From Agathobaculum sp. Marseille-P7918 (lineage in GTDB: Bacteria; Bacillota; Clostridia; Oscillospirales; Butyricicoccaceae), in assembly GCF_900625105.1 (NCBI RefSeq), contig NZ_UYYD01000010.1:23382-87381 (forward strand): a stretch of DNA of 64,000 bases, read 5' to 3'. Of this stretch, positions 50,241-59,509 are shown piece by piece. The translations under genes were made by a program, and so were the position numbers. Under the pieces are notes generated by a model that was not told the DNA's origin, did no database searches, and saw nothing but the letters and a program-made list of their open reading frames with translations. Every line of letters starts with the position of its first letter. Position 1 is the first letter of the stretch.

Positions 50241-50435
50241 ATGAACAAAGAACCCCGTACTATGCAGGTGGCAGACGCCGTTACTGCGTCCAGAGCGCCG
50301 GAAAACACGCCGGCGATGGTAAAGAAAATCGGTAAGACGACCTACAAGGTTCATGTCCATTTCAGCAATACCAGCACAGAAACCATGAGCGATAAAATCA
50401 AGCGTATGCTCAAAAATGAAATTCAGCAGATGTGA
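50241..50435 (+). CDS. TnpW-like transposon protein
   Basis: A 64-residue protein: N-terminal variable part and KIGKTTYKVHVHFSNTSTE in the middle, ending KRMLKNEIQQM. This matches the TnpW family of Tn4451-type elements. GAAAGGAG precedes the ATG. Function unknown. Confidence 0.75.
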   Translation: MNKEPRTMQVADAVTASRAPENTPAMVKKIGKTTYKVHVHFSNTSTETMSDKIKRMLKNEIQQM

Positions 50436-50512
50436 CAGACTGATAAACGAAGCCGCCTTGTGCTAAACTGATGATGGTATGCACCAAAATTTTTGTCAAG
50501 GAGGACACAAAA

Positions 50513-50878
50513 ATGCTTTACACAGAAAAAGAGAAACATGAAATTGAGCGAGTAAAGGAAGTCTTTGCGGAACATCTGCGGCAAAGCCCCGATTTTGAAC
50601 TGCTCTGGTCGGACAAGGTGGGCTATGTCTGGCTGACGATTGGCGTAAATCCGCTTTATGTGGATACCGGTATCAGGATAGAATCAGCCGCCGATCTCTG
50701 CGGCAGGTGTTTGGACGATGTTGCTACGGATGTTTTGTATATGACGGGCAACGATCATGCACTGGAAGCAGCCGACCCGCTGGAATTGGCCGAAATCAAG
50801 CGGCGCTGGGAGTCATATATCAACCAGCTGCCAGACTACGCGTATCTCTGCAAAGACCTGCTGAACGGAAAAATGTAA
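50513..50878 (+). CDS. Hypothetical protein at the right end of E1
   Basis: A 121-residue soluble protein starting MLYTEKEKHEIERVKEVFAEH with acidic/basic mix and VGYVWLTIGVNPLYVDTGIRI in the middle. Unknown family. AAGGAGG precedes the ATG at 50513. It is followed by a terminator and the right end of E1. Confidence 0.7.
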   Translation: MLYTEKEKHEIERVKEVFAEHLRQSPDFELLWSDKVGYVWLTIGVNPLYVDTGIRIESAADLCGRCLDDVATDVLYMTGNDHALEAADPLELAEIKRRWESYINQLPDYAYLCKDLLNGKM

Positions 50879-50890
50879 TCTATCAAACGA

Positions 50891-50928
50891 GGTGTCAGGA
50901 GCCATACAATGCTTCTGGCACCTTTTTT
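50891..50928 (+). terminator. Terminator near the right end of E1
   Basis: GGTGTCAGGAGC (50891-50902) pairs with GCTTCTGGCACC (50911-50922, two G-T pairs), followed by TTTTTT. It lies 49 bases from the right junction. Confidence 0.85.
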
Positions 50929-50976
50929 GTAGATTTTTTGTGAATTTGATTAAAAAGTCCTTGACAATTTGTCTCT

Positions 50977-51789
50977 GGCAAAACGGCAAAATCCATCCTG
51001 ATTTCCTGCGGTGCGCGCCTTGCCGTATTCGACATTGCGGAGCTGCGGGAGGTCACTTCCTACGACGAGTTGGAACTGGATACCCTGGGAGATCGCCGGA
51101 CTGCATTGTTCCTCATTATGAGCGATACGGATGATAGCTTTAACTTCCTAATCTCCATGTGCTACACCCAGCTTTTCAATTTGCTCTGCGAAAAGGCTGA
51201 CGATGTGTATGGCGGTCGGTTGCCGGTCCATGTGCGCTGCCTTATTGACGAGTGTGCCAACATCGGTCAGATACCCCGGTTGGAAAAGCTGGTTGCCACC
51301 ATCCGAAGCCGTGAGATTTCCGCTTGTCTGGTGCTGCAAGCACAGTCCCAGCTGAAAGCCATCTACAAGGACAATGCCGATACCATCATCGGCAACATGG
51401 ATACCTCTATCTTCCTGGGCGGCAAGGAGCCGACTACCCTCAAGGAGTTGGCCGCCGTGCTGGGCAAGGAAACCATCGACACCTACAACACCGGCGAGAG
51501 CCGTGGGCGGGAAACTTCCCACTCGCTCAACTATCAAAAATTGGGGAAAGAGCTGATGAGTCAGGACGAGCTGGCTGTTATGGACGGCGGCAAGTGCATC
51601 CTCCAGCTGCGCGGTGTGCGGCCTTTCCTTTCGGATAAGTACGACATCACCAAGCACCCCAATTTCAAATACACAGCCGACGCAGACGAAAAGAACGCTT
51701 TTGACATTGAGGCGTTCCTGTCTACACGGCTGAAACTCAAGCCCAATGAGATCTACGATGTGTACGAAGTAGACGCAGAGGGCGCGTAA
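50977..51789 (+). pseudogene. VirD4-type coupling protein, 3' part (split by E1)
   Basis: The remaining C-terminal 270 codons of the coupling protein, from GGC AAA ACG GCA (GKTAKSILISCGAR) to the stop at 51787-51789. Walker B is RCLIDECANIGQIPRLEKLVATIRS. VLQAQSQLKAIYKD and GNMDTSIFLGGKEPTTLKELAAVLGK follow. It has no start codon of its own close to the break, so it is not expected to be translated as a full domain. Rejoined with 33969-34987 it gives a protein of about 610 residues. Confidence 0.88.
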
Positions 51790-52005
51790 ATCTGTTCCGC
51801 TGTGAAAGGAGTGGTCGTATCTATTCGCCGCAACTGCCCTTATGGGGCCATTGGCGTACAAAGCGGACAATCACCAAAAAATAATGAAAAAAGGAGGACA
51901 GCCGGAATCAGCCCCCGGAAACCGGGCGGCAGATTGCTCCGGCTTTTGTATGCCTATGAATGACTAAATAAACCTTTTTCAAATGATTCCGGCTAACTAT
52001 AATTT

Positions 52006-52130
52006 ATGGAATTTTTTACCCAGGCTATCACTGTTCTGAAAACTCTCGTTATCGCTCTGGGCGCTGGTCTCGGTATCTGGGGTGTCATCAACCTGCTGGA
52101 AGGCTACGGAAATGATAATCCCGGCGCCAA
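52006..52130 (+). pseudogene. Maff2-family membrane protein, 5' part (split by E2)
   Basis: ATG 52006 starts MEFFTQAITVLKTLVIALGAGLGIWGVINLLEGYGNDNPGAN, with one membrane helix. This is the N-terminal half of the small Maff2 family protein of conjugative elements. The frame goes on into E2 and stops at 52146. The 3' half is at 63102-63195. Joining AA of 52129-52130 with that at 63100-63101 gives GNDNPGAKSQGMKQLMAG, the normal sequence. Confidence 0.85.
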
Positions 52131-52288
52131 TGCTCATGTACGGTAAAGTATCACAAGAAAATTATGTCGAATTGACAGCCGCCTCCGCTATACCGAATAA
52201 GGAGATAAAGAGTCCTCAAATTTTGCGCTGCTAAATGAAGACGAGCGGAAGTAATCTCCCGCTCGTCAGTAAACTTAACTATGCCATA

Positions 52289-53509
52289 TCAATCCCGCTT
52301 CTTTCCCGCCACTGGCACCAAGAACAGCGCGGGCAACAGCAGGAAAGCGGTGCAGACCAGCCCCCAGGGTATGGACACCTGTTGGGCTACCAGCCCCACA
52401 ATAGGCCCGCCGATGATCTGCCCGAAAGAGTCCAGTTGTCCACTGGTAGAAAAGAATGTGGCGCGCATTTTCTCCTCCACATGGTCGTTCATCCAGGCGG
52501 CCAGCACCGGCTCCTTGATGGTGCGCATAAGCCCCGCCAGGAGGAACACCAACAACATGAACCAAAAGCTCCGCCCCACCGCAAAGAGAACTAGGCACAG
52601 GATATACCCGGCGCTGGTGGACATGACCACACTGGTTCGGCTGACAGTCCCTTTTTTCTCCATGCGGGCGATGAGCAACTGAGAAGCCAGAATACCTAAG
52701 CCGTTGCCGATAAGACTGATAACACCGAACCAAGTGACGCTGTTCAGTGGCCCGATAACGGGTATTACCGTGTCATCCAGAAAATGAGCGGTGGAGAGCC
52801 GGTCAAAGCCTTCACTGGCAAGTCCCCCGCACAGTGTGATTGCTAAGAGCGCCAGCAACACAGGTGCGCCTTTCACAAAGCCCAGGTTGAGCTTGAACAG
52901 GCAGACAAAGTCTTTAAGCAAGCCCTGCCGTTCCTCAATAGCAGGGGAGAAGTTGGTTTCTGGCATGATGCGAACCAGCACCAGCCCCAGCAGCAAGCAC
53001 AAACTGCCCCCCAAGATGATAGGCATTTGCAGGTTTATGTTTCCCAGCAGTGTGCCCAGCACCACGCCCAGAACGCCGCCGATTTGCCCCATTTGAATGC
53101 CACGCAGGAACACCTTATCCATGGGCTTGTCCTCTTCCTCCGAGGCAATCCACGCCTCCAGAGCGCCGGTGATGAAGGTATCACCGCAACCCCAGACAAC
53201 CTGGGCCAGCAGAACCGTCGCGAACCACGGCAGCGCACCCTCCATCAGAAAGCCCAGGCCGTAGAGGAACATTCCAATCAGCACCGAGCGCCGACGGCTA
53301 TACAAATCCGCCACCACACCGGTGGGTATCTCGAACAGAAAGCAGGAGGTTTCCAGAACAGTCCCCACCAGGACAAGCTGAAAAGCATCCAGCTGCACCA
53401 CCTCCAGGTGGTACACGATGGAAAGCACTGTGGCCATAGAAGCCGCCAGGGAATAGACAAATCGGAACAGCAGATAGACAGAATATGCCTTTGAATTTTT
53501 AGAAAACAT
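52289..53509 (-). CDS. tet(40): Tet(40)-like MFS tetracycline efflux protein
   Basis: A 406-residue major facilitator with about 12 hydrophobic helices. The loop motif ADLYSRRRSVLIG (after helix 2, residues 67-79) is the MFS motif A. The start MFSKNSKAYSVYLLFRFVYS and length match Tet(40), which is known to lie downstream of a ribosomal protection gene in gut clostridia. Here it follows the tet(W)-like gene on the same strand by 45 bases, matching that linkage. Identity as Tet(40) is from memory of the sequence. Confidence 0.85.
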   Translation of the reverse strand: MFSKNSKAYSVYLLFRFVYSLAASMATVLSIVYHLEVVQLDAFQLVLVGTVLETSCFLFEIPTGVVADLYSRRRSVLIGMFLYGLGFLMEGALPWFATVLLAQVVWGCGDTFITGALEAWIASEEEDKPMDKVFLRGIQMGQIGGVLGVVLGTLLGNINLQMPIILGGSLCLLLGLVLVRIMPETNFSPAIEERQGLLKDFVCLFKLNLGFVKGAPVLLALLAITLCGGLASEGFDRLSTAHFLDDTVIPVIGPLNSVTWFGVISLIGNGLGILASQLLIARMEKKGTVSRTSVVMSTSAGYILCLVLFAVGRSFWFMLLVFLLAGLMRTIKEPVLAAWMNDHVEEKMRATFFSTSGQLDSFGQIIGGPIVGLVAQQVSIPWGLVCTAFLLLPALFLVPVAGKKRD

Positions 53510-53554
53510 GAAGTTACATTCTCCTTTCTCATTTTATACGACTTTCGCAAGCTG

Positions 53555-55474
53555 TTAGGCTAACTTGTGGAACATATGCCGAACCTTATCTATACGGCTA
53601 TTCGGGCGGCGGGGCTGGATGACCGGCTGACCGACAGCGGCCTGATATCCTTTCAGCTCTGTAAGGCATACGCTCCGCCCGTTGGTGTAAAAGGCCAGAT
53701 CAGTACGGTATGCCTGTATACAGCGGGCGGGAATCTCGCCAGTAAAGACAACTTCATCCTTTTTTACCTGGGCCGTTTCGATGGTGGCACAGTATTTCGG
53801 TGCATCATGATAAGCCCTGGAAAGGTATTCCTGGGGCGCATAGAGGATGAAGGAGAGATAAGGTTCCAGCAGCTGCGTCCCCGATTCCTTCAATGCCTGT
53901 TCCAATACAATCGGGGCCAATGAGCGGAAGTCCGCCGGCGTGCTGACCGGACTGTAATAAAGCCCGTATTCAAAGCAAATCTTACAGTCCGTTACGTTCC
54001 AGCCGAACAAGCCCTGCTCCAGCCCGTAACGGATACCATCCCTGACAGCGTTTTGAAAACTCTGGTTCAAGTATCCCAGCGAAACCCGGCTCTCGTATTG
54101 TACACCGGAGCCAAGCGAGAGTGGTGTAACAGACAGTCCTATGGATGCCCAAAACGGGTTGGGCGGCACCTCGATATGGATGGTGTGGCTGGCTGCTTTG
54201 AGCGGCCGCTCCATATAAATGACGGAGGGTTCCTTTACCACTGTTTCAAGCTTGTATTTTTCCGACAGCAAAGCGGAAACAACCTCCAACTGCACCCGGC
54301 CCAAAAAAGAAAGAATGATCTCATGGGTGATGGAATCCACTTCGCAACGCAAAAGCGGGTCAGTATCCGCAAGTTGCGTAAGAGCGTCCAGCAGCCGTTC
54401 TCTTTGCGCTGCCGTTTTCGGCGCAATCGTCGTCCGCAGCATGGGGAGGGGGTCCTCGCGCCACCTTTTACGAGGGAGCCGGGTTTGGTCCCCTAATACA
54501 TCGTTTAACCTCACGCTGTCGCTGGGAAGGATAACAATTTCACCCTGATAAGCGGTGTCTGTCCGAACAATTTCCCCTTTGGATGGAATACGCATCTCTG
54601 TGATTTTCAGCTTTTCTCTCCCGGCCAGGGCCACCGTATCCCGCAGGCGCAGCGTTCCGCTGTATAACCGTAGATAGACACGCCGCTGGCCGCAATCGGT
54701 GTACTCAACCTTGAAAACGCTGCCGCATAGGGCGGCGCCCCCCTGTTCCCCAATCGGTTGGAACAGCCCTGTCACCGCATCCATCAACGGTTGAATGCCA
54801 AGGCCATTTTTGGCGCTGCCATGATAGACTGGGAACAGGGAGGCGTCTTGAACCCGCTGCTGTTCCTCCCGCGCAAGTTTTTCCCGGCTGATTGGTTCTC
54901 CTGCGATATACTTTTCCAATAATTCATCGTTATTTTCGATGACCGCATCCCATGCTTCTATGTCGGTATTTTCCTCCAGGACTATTTCCGGGGACAGCGA
55001 CACCGTCTGCTTGATGATAATATCGGCGGAGAGCTTATCCCGAACAGACTGAACCACGCTCTGCAAATCAACGCCAGCCTGGTCGATCTTGTTGATAAAG
55101 ATAACGGTGGGAATGTTCATTTTCCGCAGGGCATGGAACAGAATACGGGTCTGGGCCTGCACGCCATCTTTAGCGGAGATCACCAAGATGGCCCCATCTA
55201 AAACAGCCAAAGAGCGGTACACCTCCGCCAAAAAATCCATGTGGCCGGGCGTATCCACAATGTTAACTTTACATCTGTGCCACTGGAAGGAAGTGACTGC
55301 CGCTTGAATGGTAATCCCACGCTGCCGCTCCAAAAACATGGTGTCCGTCCTCGTTGTCCCTTTTTCGACGCTCCCCGGTTCTGAAATGGCTCCGCTGGCA
55401 TATAGCAGGCTCTCCGTCAAGGTCGTCTTTCCAGCGTCTACATGGGCAAGAATTCCAATATTGATTATTTTCAT
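53555..55474 (-). CDS. tet(W): Tet(W)-type ribosomal protection protein
   Basis: A 639-residue EF-G-like GTPase that removes tetracycline from the ribosome. G motifs: [15 protein letters not shown] (residues 10-24), [17 protein letters not shown] (74-90), INKIDQAG (128-135) and the RNA-like C-terminal domain. [20 protein letters not shown] and [21 protein letters not shown] fit the Tet(W) rather than Tet(O)/Tet(M) subgroup. The end ([14 protein letters not shown]) looks like Tet(O)/Tet(32), so a small mosaic is possible. A leader peptide and attenuator precede the gene. GGGAGGAC upstream of the ATG. Confidence 0.94.
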   Translation of the reverse strand: MKIINIGILAHVDAGKTTLTESLLYASGAISEPGSVEKGTTRTDTMFLERQRGITIQAAVTSFQWHRCKVNIVDTPGHMDFLAEVYRSLAVLDGAILVISAKDGVQAQTRILFHALRKMNIPTVIFINKIDQAGVDLQSVVQSVRDKLSADIIIKQTVSLSPEIVLEENTDIEAWDAVIENNDELLEKYIAGEPISREKLAREEQQRVQDASLFPVYHGSAKNGLGIQPLMDAVTGLFQPIGEQGGAALCGSVFKVEYTDCGQRRVYLRLYSGTLRLRDTVALAGREKLKITEMRIPSKGEIVRTDTAYQGEIVILPSDSVRLNDVLGDQTRLPRKRWREDPLPMLRTTIAPKTAAQRERLLDALTQLADTDPLLRCEVDSITHEIILSFLGRVQLEVVSALLSEKYKLETVVKEPSVIYMERPLKAASHTIHIEVPPNPFWASIGLSVTPLSLGSGVQYESRVSLGYLNQSFQNAVRDGIRYGLEQGLFGWNVTDCKICFEYGLYYSPVSTPADFRSLAPIVLEQALKESGTQLLEPYLSFILYAPQEYLSRAYHDAPKYCATIETAQVKKDEVVFTGEIPARCIQAYRTDLAFYTNGRSVCLTELKGYQAAVGQPVIQPRRPNSRIDKVRHMFHKLA

Positions 55475-55506
55475 GTGATTGTCCTCCCTTTACAGCCCCA
55501 AAGGGC

Positions 55507-55548
55507 ATAAAAATCCCCAGCAGTAAAATACTTTTACCACTGGGGATT
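55507..55548 (-). terminator. Attenuator hairpin of tet(W)
   Basis: On the minus strand the stem AATCCCCAG (plus 55512-55520) pairs with CTGGGGATT (55540-55548), with an inner GTAAAA/TTTTAC stem and a T-rich run (A-run at 55507-55513 on plus). It partly covers the 3' part of the leader peptide frame, as expected in translation-coupled attenuation. Confidence 0.85.
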
Positions 55549-55578
55549 ATAAGTTGCGGACATACACATATACAGCAT
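55534..55578 (-). CDS. Leader peptide of tet(W)
   Basis: A frame of 14 codons (MLYMCMSATYNPQW) from ATG 55578 to TAA at 55536-55534, 60 bases before the tet(W) start. It matches the leader peptide type described for tet(M)/tet(W). When ribosomes are slowed by tetracycline, the terminator at 55507-55548 would not form and the gene is transcribed. The mechanism is from the family, and the sequence fits it. Confidence 0.8.
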   Translation of the reverse strand: MLYMCMSATYNPQW

Positions 55579-55763
55579 ACACCTGTTTGTGATTGCTGTT
55601 TTTGGGGATATGTCAAAATTGATAAGGCAAAAGTATTCTTAAATTGGGTACAAAAAACTAAGCCCCTACAAAAGGAGCTATCATAATCCTTTGTTCCCAC
55701 TATTTGATTATAGTTTTATTTAAGAATACCTTGCCGCATATTTTTTACTCCTTTTCTGGATTA

Positions 55764-55809
55764 AATCATTGTATCACATCAGTTTTAATCATTGTATCAC
55801 ATCAGTTTT
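55764..55809. repeat. 23-bp direct repeat upstream of tet(W)
   Basis: AATCATTGTATCACATCAGT (plus TTT) at 55764-55786 is repeated exactly at 55787-55809. It lies about 200 bases upstream of the leader peptide. It could be a regulator binding site, a replication slippage duplicate or part of the promoter area. The 250 bases to 56061 hold no other supported feature. Confidence 0.8.
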
Positions 55810-56061
55810 AGGAAAGCAAGTACCTAAAAGAAATTTTTCTTCCCCTTATATGTAACAATCATACCGGCTTCCTAGCGTTCAGAATGTTTTCTGCTGTCTG
55901 CTGTGGTGTTTGGTTGGAATTGTCCAACCAAAAGCCGATCCGTGGTGTTGTCTGCATTTTACTAAATACAAATTCAATGTATACAGAAAGATATAAGGAG
56001 TGGGAGGGATTCCGCCGTAGTTGGCATTGTAGGAAAATCCAAAAGTTTAGATTTTCCCACA

Positions 56062-56343
56062 ATGCTTATCTTTTGGTCTTTGGTTCGGAATAGTGTAGTG
56101 CTGGCGGTCTATCTCTTGTTTTCGGTTGCTTGCTTCCTTACCGTACATGAGCATTCTCTTGCGGCTGCTCTTGCCCGATTGCCGGAACAGACGCAGGAAG
56201 AAATCTTTTTGTACTACTTTCAGCACTTGACGCAGAAAGAAATCGGAGAACAAAGCGGCTGGACACGCAGCACAATCGGGCGGCATATACGGCTTGCCTT
56301 GAAGCGGCTGAAAGAGGAAATGGAGGTGCTGTCCCATGAGTAA
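56062..56343 (+). pseudogene. Sigma-70 region 4 regulator fragment at the tet cargo edge
   Basis: The last about 60 codons (EHSLAAALARLPEQTQEEIFLYYFQHLTQKEIGEQSGW...) form a complete region 4 helix-turn-helix. The first about 32 codons are hydrophobic and out of character (LLFSVACFLTV), suggesting that the normal 5' part was replaced, perhaps when the tet cargo was inserted. The 3' end is intact and overlaps the HTH gene. Confidence 0.6.
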
Positions 56344-56536
56344 CCGACTTCTCCCCTATGACACTATCATAAAGGCACATGAGGGCGACCCCATAGCGAT
56401 ACAAGCCGTCCTTGACCGATACGCTGGATATATCCGCTACTTCTCTAAGATGAACGGCTATTACAACTCTGATATGGAGGACTACATCAGAACAAAGCTG
56501 ATTGAAAGCCTGTTCAAGTTCCGGCTTGACCGATAA
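56336..56536 (+). CDS. Helix-turn-helix protein (HTH_16 type)
   Basis: A 66-residue protein: MSNRLLPYDTIIKAHEGDPIA... SKMNGYYNSDMEDYIRTKLIESL, of the HTH_16 family found in conjugative and mobilizable elements. It overlaps the end of the sigma fragment by 8 bases. It probably regulates transfer. A 586-base region without genes follows, containing the oriT candidate. Confidence 0.85.
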   Translation: MSNRLLPYDTIIKAHEGDPIAIQAVLDRYAGYIRYFSKMNGYYNSDMEDYIRTKLIESLFKFRLDR

Positions 56537-56965
56537 CATAGAAACTGAATATCCCGCCGCCCCGCAGCGGCACATGAAGCAGTAAATCCGAAAAAGATTT
56601 GCTGCTTTTTTTGCGCTCATTTTTGGCAAATTTCCAAAAGTTCCGTATTAGATAGTGAAACCAAAAAAGGCTGCCGTTTTTTTTAGACAGCGGGCAAAAC
56701 GCAGCTTCCGAAACGCCTTATTGTCGGGAAAGACCGAGCCGCCGGAAAAGTTCTTGCCGGAAAGTCCGTCATTTTTGCTTTTTGCGGTGTTGTAGGGAGT
56801 AAGAGGAAGAACGCCAGCCCGCAGCCTTTTATGAAAAAGCTGGTTATAGATTTTCTGAAAAAGTGGCAGTAGGAAGTGAACGGCAGTCCGGCAGTTTCTT
56901 AGAGCAAGATTCTACCGCAGTACCAAAATTCGCTTATCGCTCATTTTGCCCCTGCGGGAATCTTG

Positions 56966-57009
56966 TTGGGGAGTGCCTTCCCCAAACCCTGCCATGCGGC
57001 TTACGCCGC
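56966..57009. other. Candidate oriT of E2
   Basis: Inverted repeat TTGGGGA-GTGCCT-TCCCCAA (56966-56985), AACCCTGCCAT, then GCGGC-TTAC-GCCGC (56996-57009). It is located about 115 bases upstream of mobC, the usual place for an oriT, and has the same stem - CCCCAAACCC - stem plan as 45724-45763 in E1. No known nic consensus could be assigned. The rest of 56537-57122 shows no gene. Confidence 0.55.
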
Positions 57010-57122
57010 TTAAAAATCCCTCAAAATATTTTTTCGGATTTTTCAAAAACAGTTCCGCTTCACACCCTGTTTTTCTCCTATTAGTGAGAGGACACCATAC
57101 ACAGAAAGGAGGTCTGTCGACC

Positions 57123-57518
57123 ATGAAACGATACAACACACCGCACCGCAGCCGGGTAGTCAAAACACGCATGACCGAGGAAGAATACGCCGAGTTTGCA
57201 GAAAGGCTTTCTGCCTACAACATGAGCCAAGCCGAGTTTATCCGGCAAGCCATAACCGGGGCAGCCATACGCCCCATCATAACCGTTTCTCCCGTCAATG
57301 ATGAGCTGCTTGCCGCTGTTGGGAAGCTGACCGCCGAATACGGCAGGATCGGCGGCAACTTAAACCAGATAGCCCGGACGCTGAACGAGTGGCACAGCCC
57401 CTACCCGCAGCTTGCCGGGGAGGTACGGGCGGCGGTTTCCGACCTTGCTGCCCTAAAGTTTGAAATCTTGCAGAAAGTGGGTGACGCTGTTGGCAACATT
57501 CAAACATATCAGCTCTAA
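57123..57518 (+). CDS. mobC: MobC-type mobilization protein
   Basis: A 131-residue relaxosome accessory protein. Ribbon-helix-helix at the N-terminus (SRVVKTRMTEEEYAEFAERLSAYNMSQAEFIRQA, residues 9-42), then the MobC motif GRIGGNLNQIARTLNEW near 76-92. AGGAGG precedes the ATG at 57123; upstream in-frame starts pass through the oriT region. It overlaps the relaxase gene by 29 bases. Confidence 0.93.
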   Translation: MKRYNTPHRSRVVKTRMTEEEYAEFAERLSAYNMSQAEFIRQAITGAAIRPIITVSPVNDELLAAVGKLTAEYGRIGGNLNQIARTLNEWHSPYPQLAGEVRAAVSDLAALKFEILQKVGDAVGNIQTYQL

Positions 57519-59112
57519 AAATGCCGACTATGGCGCAGCGGAAGCCTACCTCACATTTGAGCATGACGAGTTTACCATGAAGCCCACCCTTGATGGAAAC
57601 GGGCGGCTGATACCGAGGGAGGATTACCGCATTTCTTCCCTCAACTGCGGGGGCGAGGATTTCGCTGTTGCCTGTATGCGGGCGAATCTCCGCTATGAGA
57701 AAAATCAAAAACGGGAAGATGTGAAAAGCCACCACTATATCATCAGCTTTGACCCACGGGACGGGACAGACAACGGCTTGACCGTAGACCAGGCGCAGGA
57801 GCTGGGCGAGAAGTTCTGTAAAGAGCATTTCCCCGGACACCAAGCCCTTGTATGCACCCACCCGGACGGGCATAACCACAGCGGCAATATCCATGTGCAT
57901 ATCGTCATCAACTCCCTGCGAATTTATGAAGTCCCGCTTCTGCCCTACATGGACAGACCAGCCGACACAAGGGCGGGCTGCAAGCACCGCTGCACCAATG
58001 CCGCTATGGAATATTTCAAGAGTGAAGTCATGGAGATGTGCCACCGGGAGGGGCTTTACCAAATCGACCTCTTGAACGGTAGCAAGGAACGGATAACAGA
58101 ACGAGAGTACTGGGCGGCAAAGAAAGGGCAGCTTGCCCTTGATAAAGAGAACGCCACCAGAGAAGCCGCCGGACAGCCGACCAAGCCCACCAAGTTTGAA
58201 ACGGACAAGGCGAAGCTGCGCCGGACGATACGGCAGGCACTTTCCCAAGCTACCAGCTTTGACGAGTTTTCTTCCCTTTTGCTGCGGGAGGGCGTGACCG
58301 TCAAGGAGAGCCGAGGGCGGCTTTCCTACCTCACGCCGGACAGGACAAAGCCTATCACAGCCCGGAAGCTTGGGGACGATTTTGACAAGGCTGCTGTCCT
58401 TGCCCTGCTTACACAGAACGCCCACAGAGCCGCCAAACAGACCAAAGCCATACCCGAATACCCTGTCGCAGTTAAAAAGCCGTCACAAGGGGAAAAACCC
58501 ACAAAAACCACCCCGGCAGACAACACCTTGCAGCGCATGGTTGACCGGGAAGCCAAGCGAGCCGAGGGCAAGGGCGTGGGCTATGACCGCTGGGCGGCAA
58601 AGTACAATCTAAAGCAAATGGCGGCTACCGTTACCGCCTACCAGCAGTACGGCTTTTCTTCCCCGGAGGAACTGGACGAAGCCTGCTCTGCTGCCTATGC
58701 CGCCATGCAGGAAAGCCTTACAGAGCTGAAGCAGGTGGAAAAGACGCTGGACGGGAAAAAGGAGCTGCAACGGCAGGTGCTTGCCTATTCCAAGACCCGC
58801 CCTGTCCGGGACGGGCTGAAACAGCAGAAAAACGCCAAAGCAAAAGCAGCCTACCGACAGAAGCACGAAAGCGACTTTATCATAGCAGACGCAGCCGCCC
58901 GCTATTTCAAAGAAAACGGCATTTCCAAGCTGCCGGGCTATAAAGCCCTGCAAGCCGAGATTGAAAGCCTTATCCAAGAGAAAAACAGCGGCTACAACGA
59001 TTACCGGGCAAAACGGGAGGAATACTGCCGCTTACAGACTGTCAAGGGCAATATCGACCAGATTTTACGCAGGGAACGCAAGCCTGTGAAAAAGCAGGAA
59101 CAGGAGCGATAA
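57490..59112 (+). CDS. MobP-type relaxase of E2
   Basis: A 540-residue relaxase/mobilization nuclease. Start TTG 57490 gives MATFKHISSKNADYGAAEAYLTF, the typical N-terminus. The 3-His motif is HPDGHNHSGNIHVHIVINS near residues 119-137, and HHYIISFDPRDGT lies near 82-94. C-terminal coiled-coil. It would nick the E2 oriT with MobC. The GC content and codon use differ from E1's MobA/L gene, so the two elements have different transfer systems. Confidence 0.92.
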   Translation: MATFKHISSKNADYGAAEAYLTFEHDEFTMKPTLDGNGRLIPREDYRISSLNCGGEDFAVACMRANLRYEKNQKREDVKSHHYIISFDPRDGTDNGLTVDQAQELGEKFCKEHFPGHQALVCTHPDGHNHSGNIHVHIVINSLRIYEVPLLPYMDRPADTRAGCKHRCTNAAMEYFKSEVMEMCHREGLYQIDLLNGSKERITEREYWAAKKGQLALDKENATREAAGQPTKPTKFETDKAKLRRTIRQALSQATSFDEFSSLLLREGVTVKESRGRLSYLTPDRTKPITARKLGDDFDKAAVLALLTQNAHRAAKQTKAIPEYPVAVKKPSQGEKPTKTTPADNTLQRMVDREAKRAEGKGVGYDRWAAKYNLKQMAATVTAYQQYGFSSPEELDEACSAAYAAMQESLTELKQVEKTLDGKKELQRQVLAYSKTRPVRDGLKQQKNAKAKAAYRQKHESDFIIADAAARYFKENGISKLPGYKALQAEIESLIQEKNSGYNDYRAKREEYCRLQTVKGNIDQILRRERKPVKKQEQER

Positions 59113-59296
59113 AAACCGCCCCCAAATGTACCCGAACCCATACAGAACAAGGGGGCTGCCCCGTACCCTATCCGCAATACCAAAGGATTTTTTAACGGGC
59201 TTACAGGGCAGAAAAACCCCGAAAATGATACCGAGATGATACAGAATTACCGCCGATACCGTCACACCAGCGGAAACGGCAGAAAGGAGCGCACCC

Positions 59297-59509
59297 ATGC
59301 CAAGAATGAGCAAGAAACGGCGGCTGGAATGGTCTTTTTTCCTGCGGCAAGTGAAAGTCGGGAATACCACCTGCGACCGTATCACATACAACGACCTCTG
59401 CCGGGGCTGTACCCATAGCTGCAAGCAGAGCTTCCGGGCGGTTATCATACTCTGCCCCCGCTACTACTCCAAACGCCGGAAAAAGGAGGACAGGGACAAT
59501 GGCAGATAA
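59297..59509 (+). CDS. Small Cys-containing E2 protein
   Basis: A 70-residue basic protein (MPRMSKKRRLEWSFFLRQVK...) with CRGCTHSCKQSF and CPRYYSKRRKKEDR. Probably a small Zn-binding mobile-element protein. AGAAAGGAG precedes the ATG. It overlaps the replication gene by 11 bases. Confidence 0.7.
   Translation: MPRMSKKRRLEWSFFLRQVKVGNTTCDRITYNDLCRGCTHSCKQSFRAVIILCPRYYSKRRKKEDRDNGR

Larger units (their letters stand above)
34986..50976 (+). mobile_element. E1: mobilizable element with serine recombinase, nested in VirD4 gene
   Basis: About 15.99 kb. The left junction is GCGGCG-GG-TGATATATGC and the right junction is TTTGTCTCT-GG-CAAAACG. Removing one GG copy plus the insert restores the VirD4 reading frame, so the core dinucleotide GG is expected as the crossover of the large serine recombinase coded at the left end. 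Genes in order: recombinase, tnpV, XRE regulator, HTH protein, resistance/immunity-like cargo, sigma-like regulators, MobA/L relaxase with oriT, YafQ-DinJ pair, replication module, TnpW-like. Confidence 0.88.

Noticed and set aside
55884..56093. 69-codon frame upstream of the sigma fragment
   Set aside because: No ribosome binding site and no recognisable domain; lies in the AT-rich tet cargo border.
56863..57084. 73-codon frame upstream of mobC
   Set aside because: It overlaps the hairpins of the oriT candidate, has no ribosome binding site and gives a low-complexity, Cys-rich product without known relatives.
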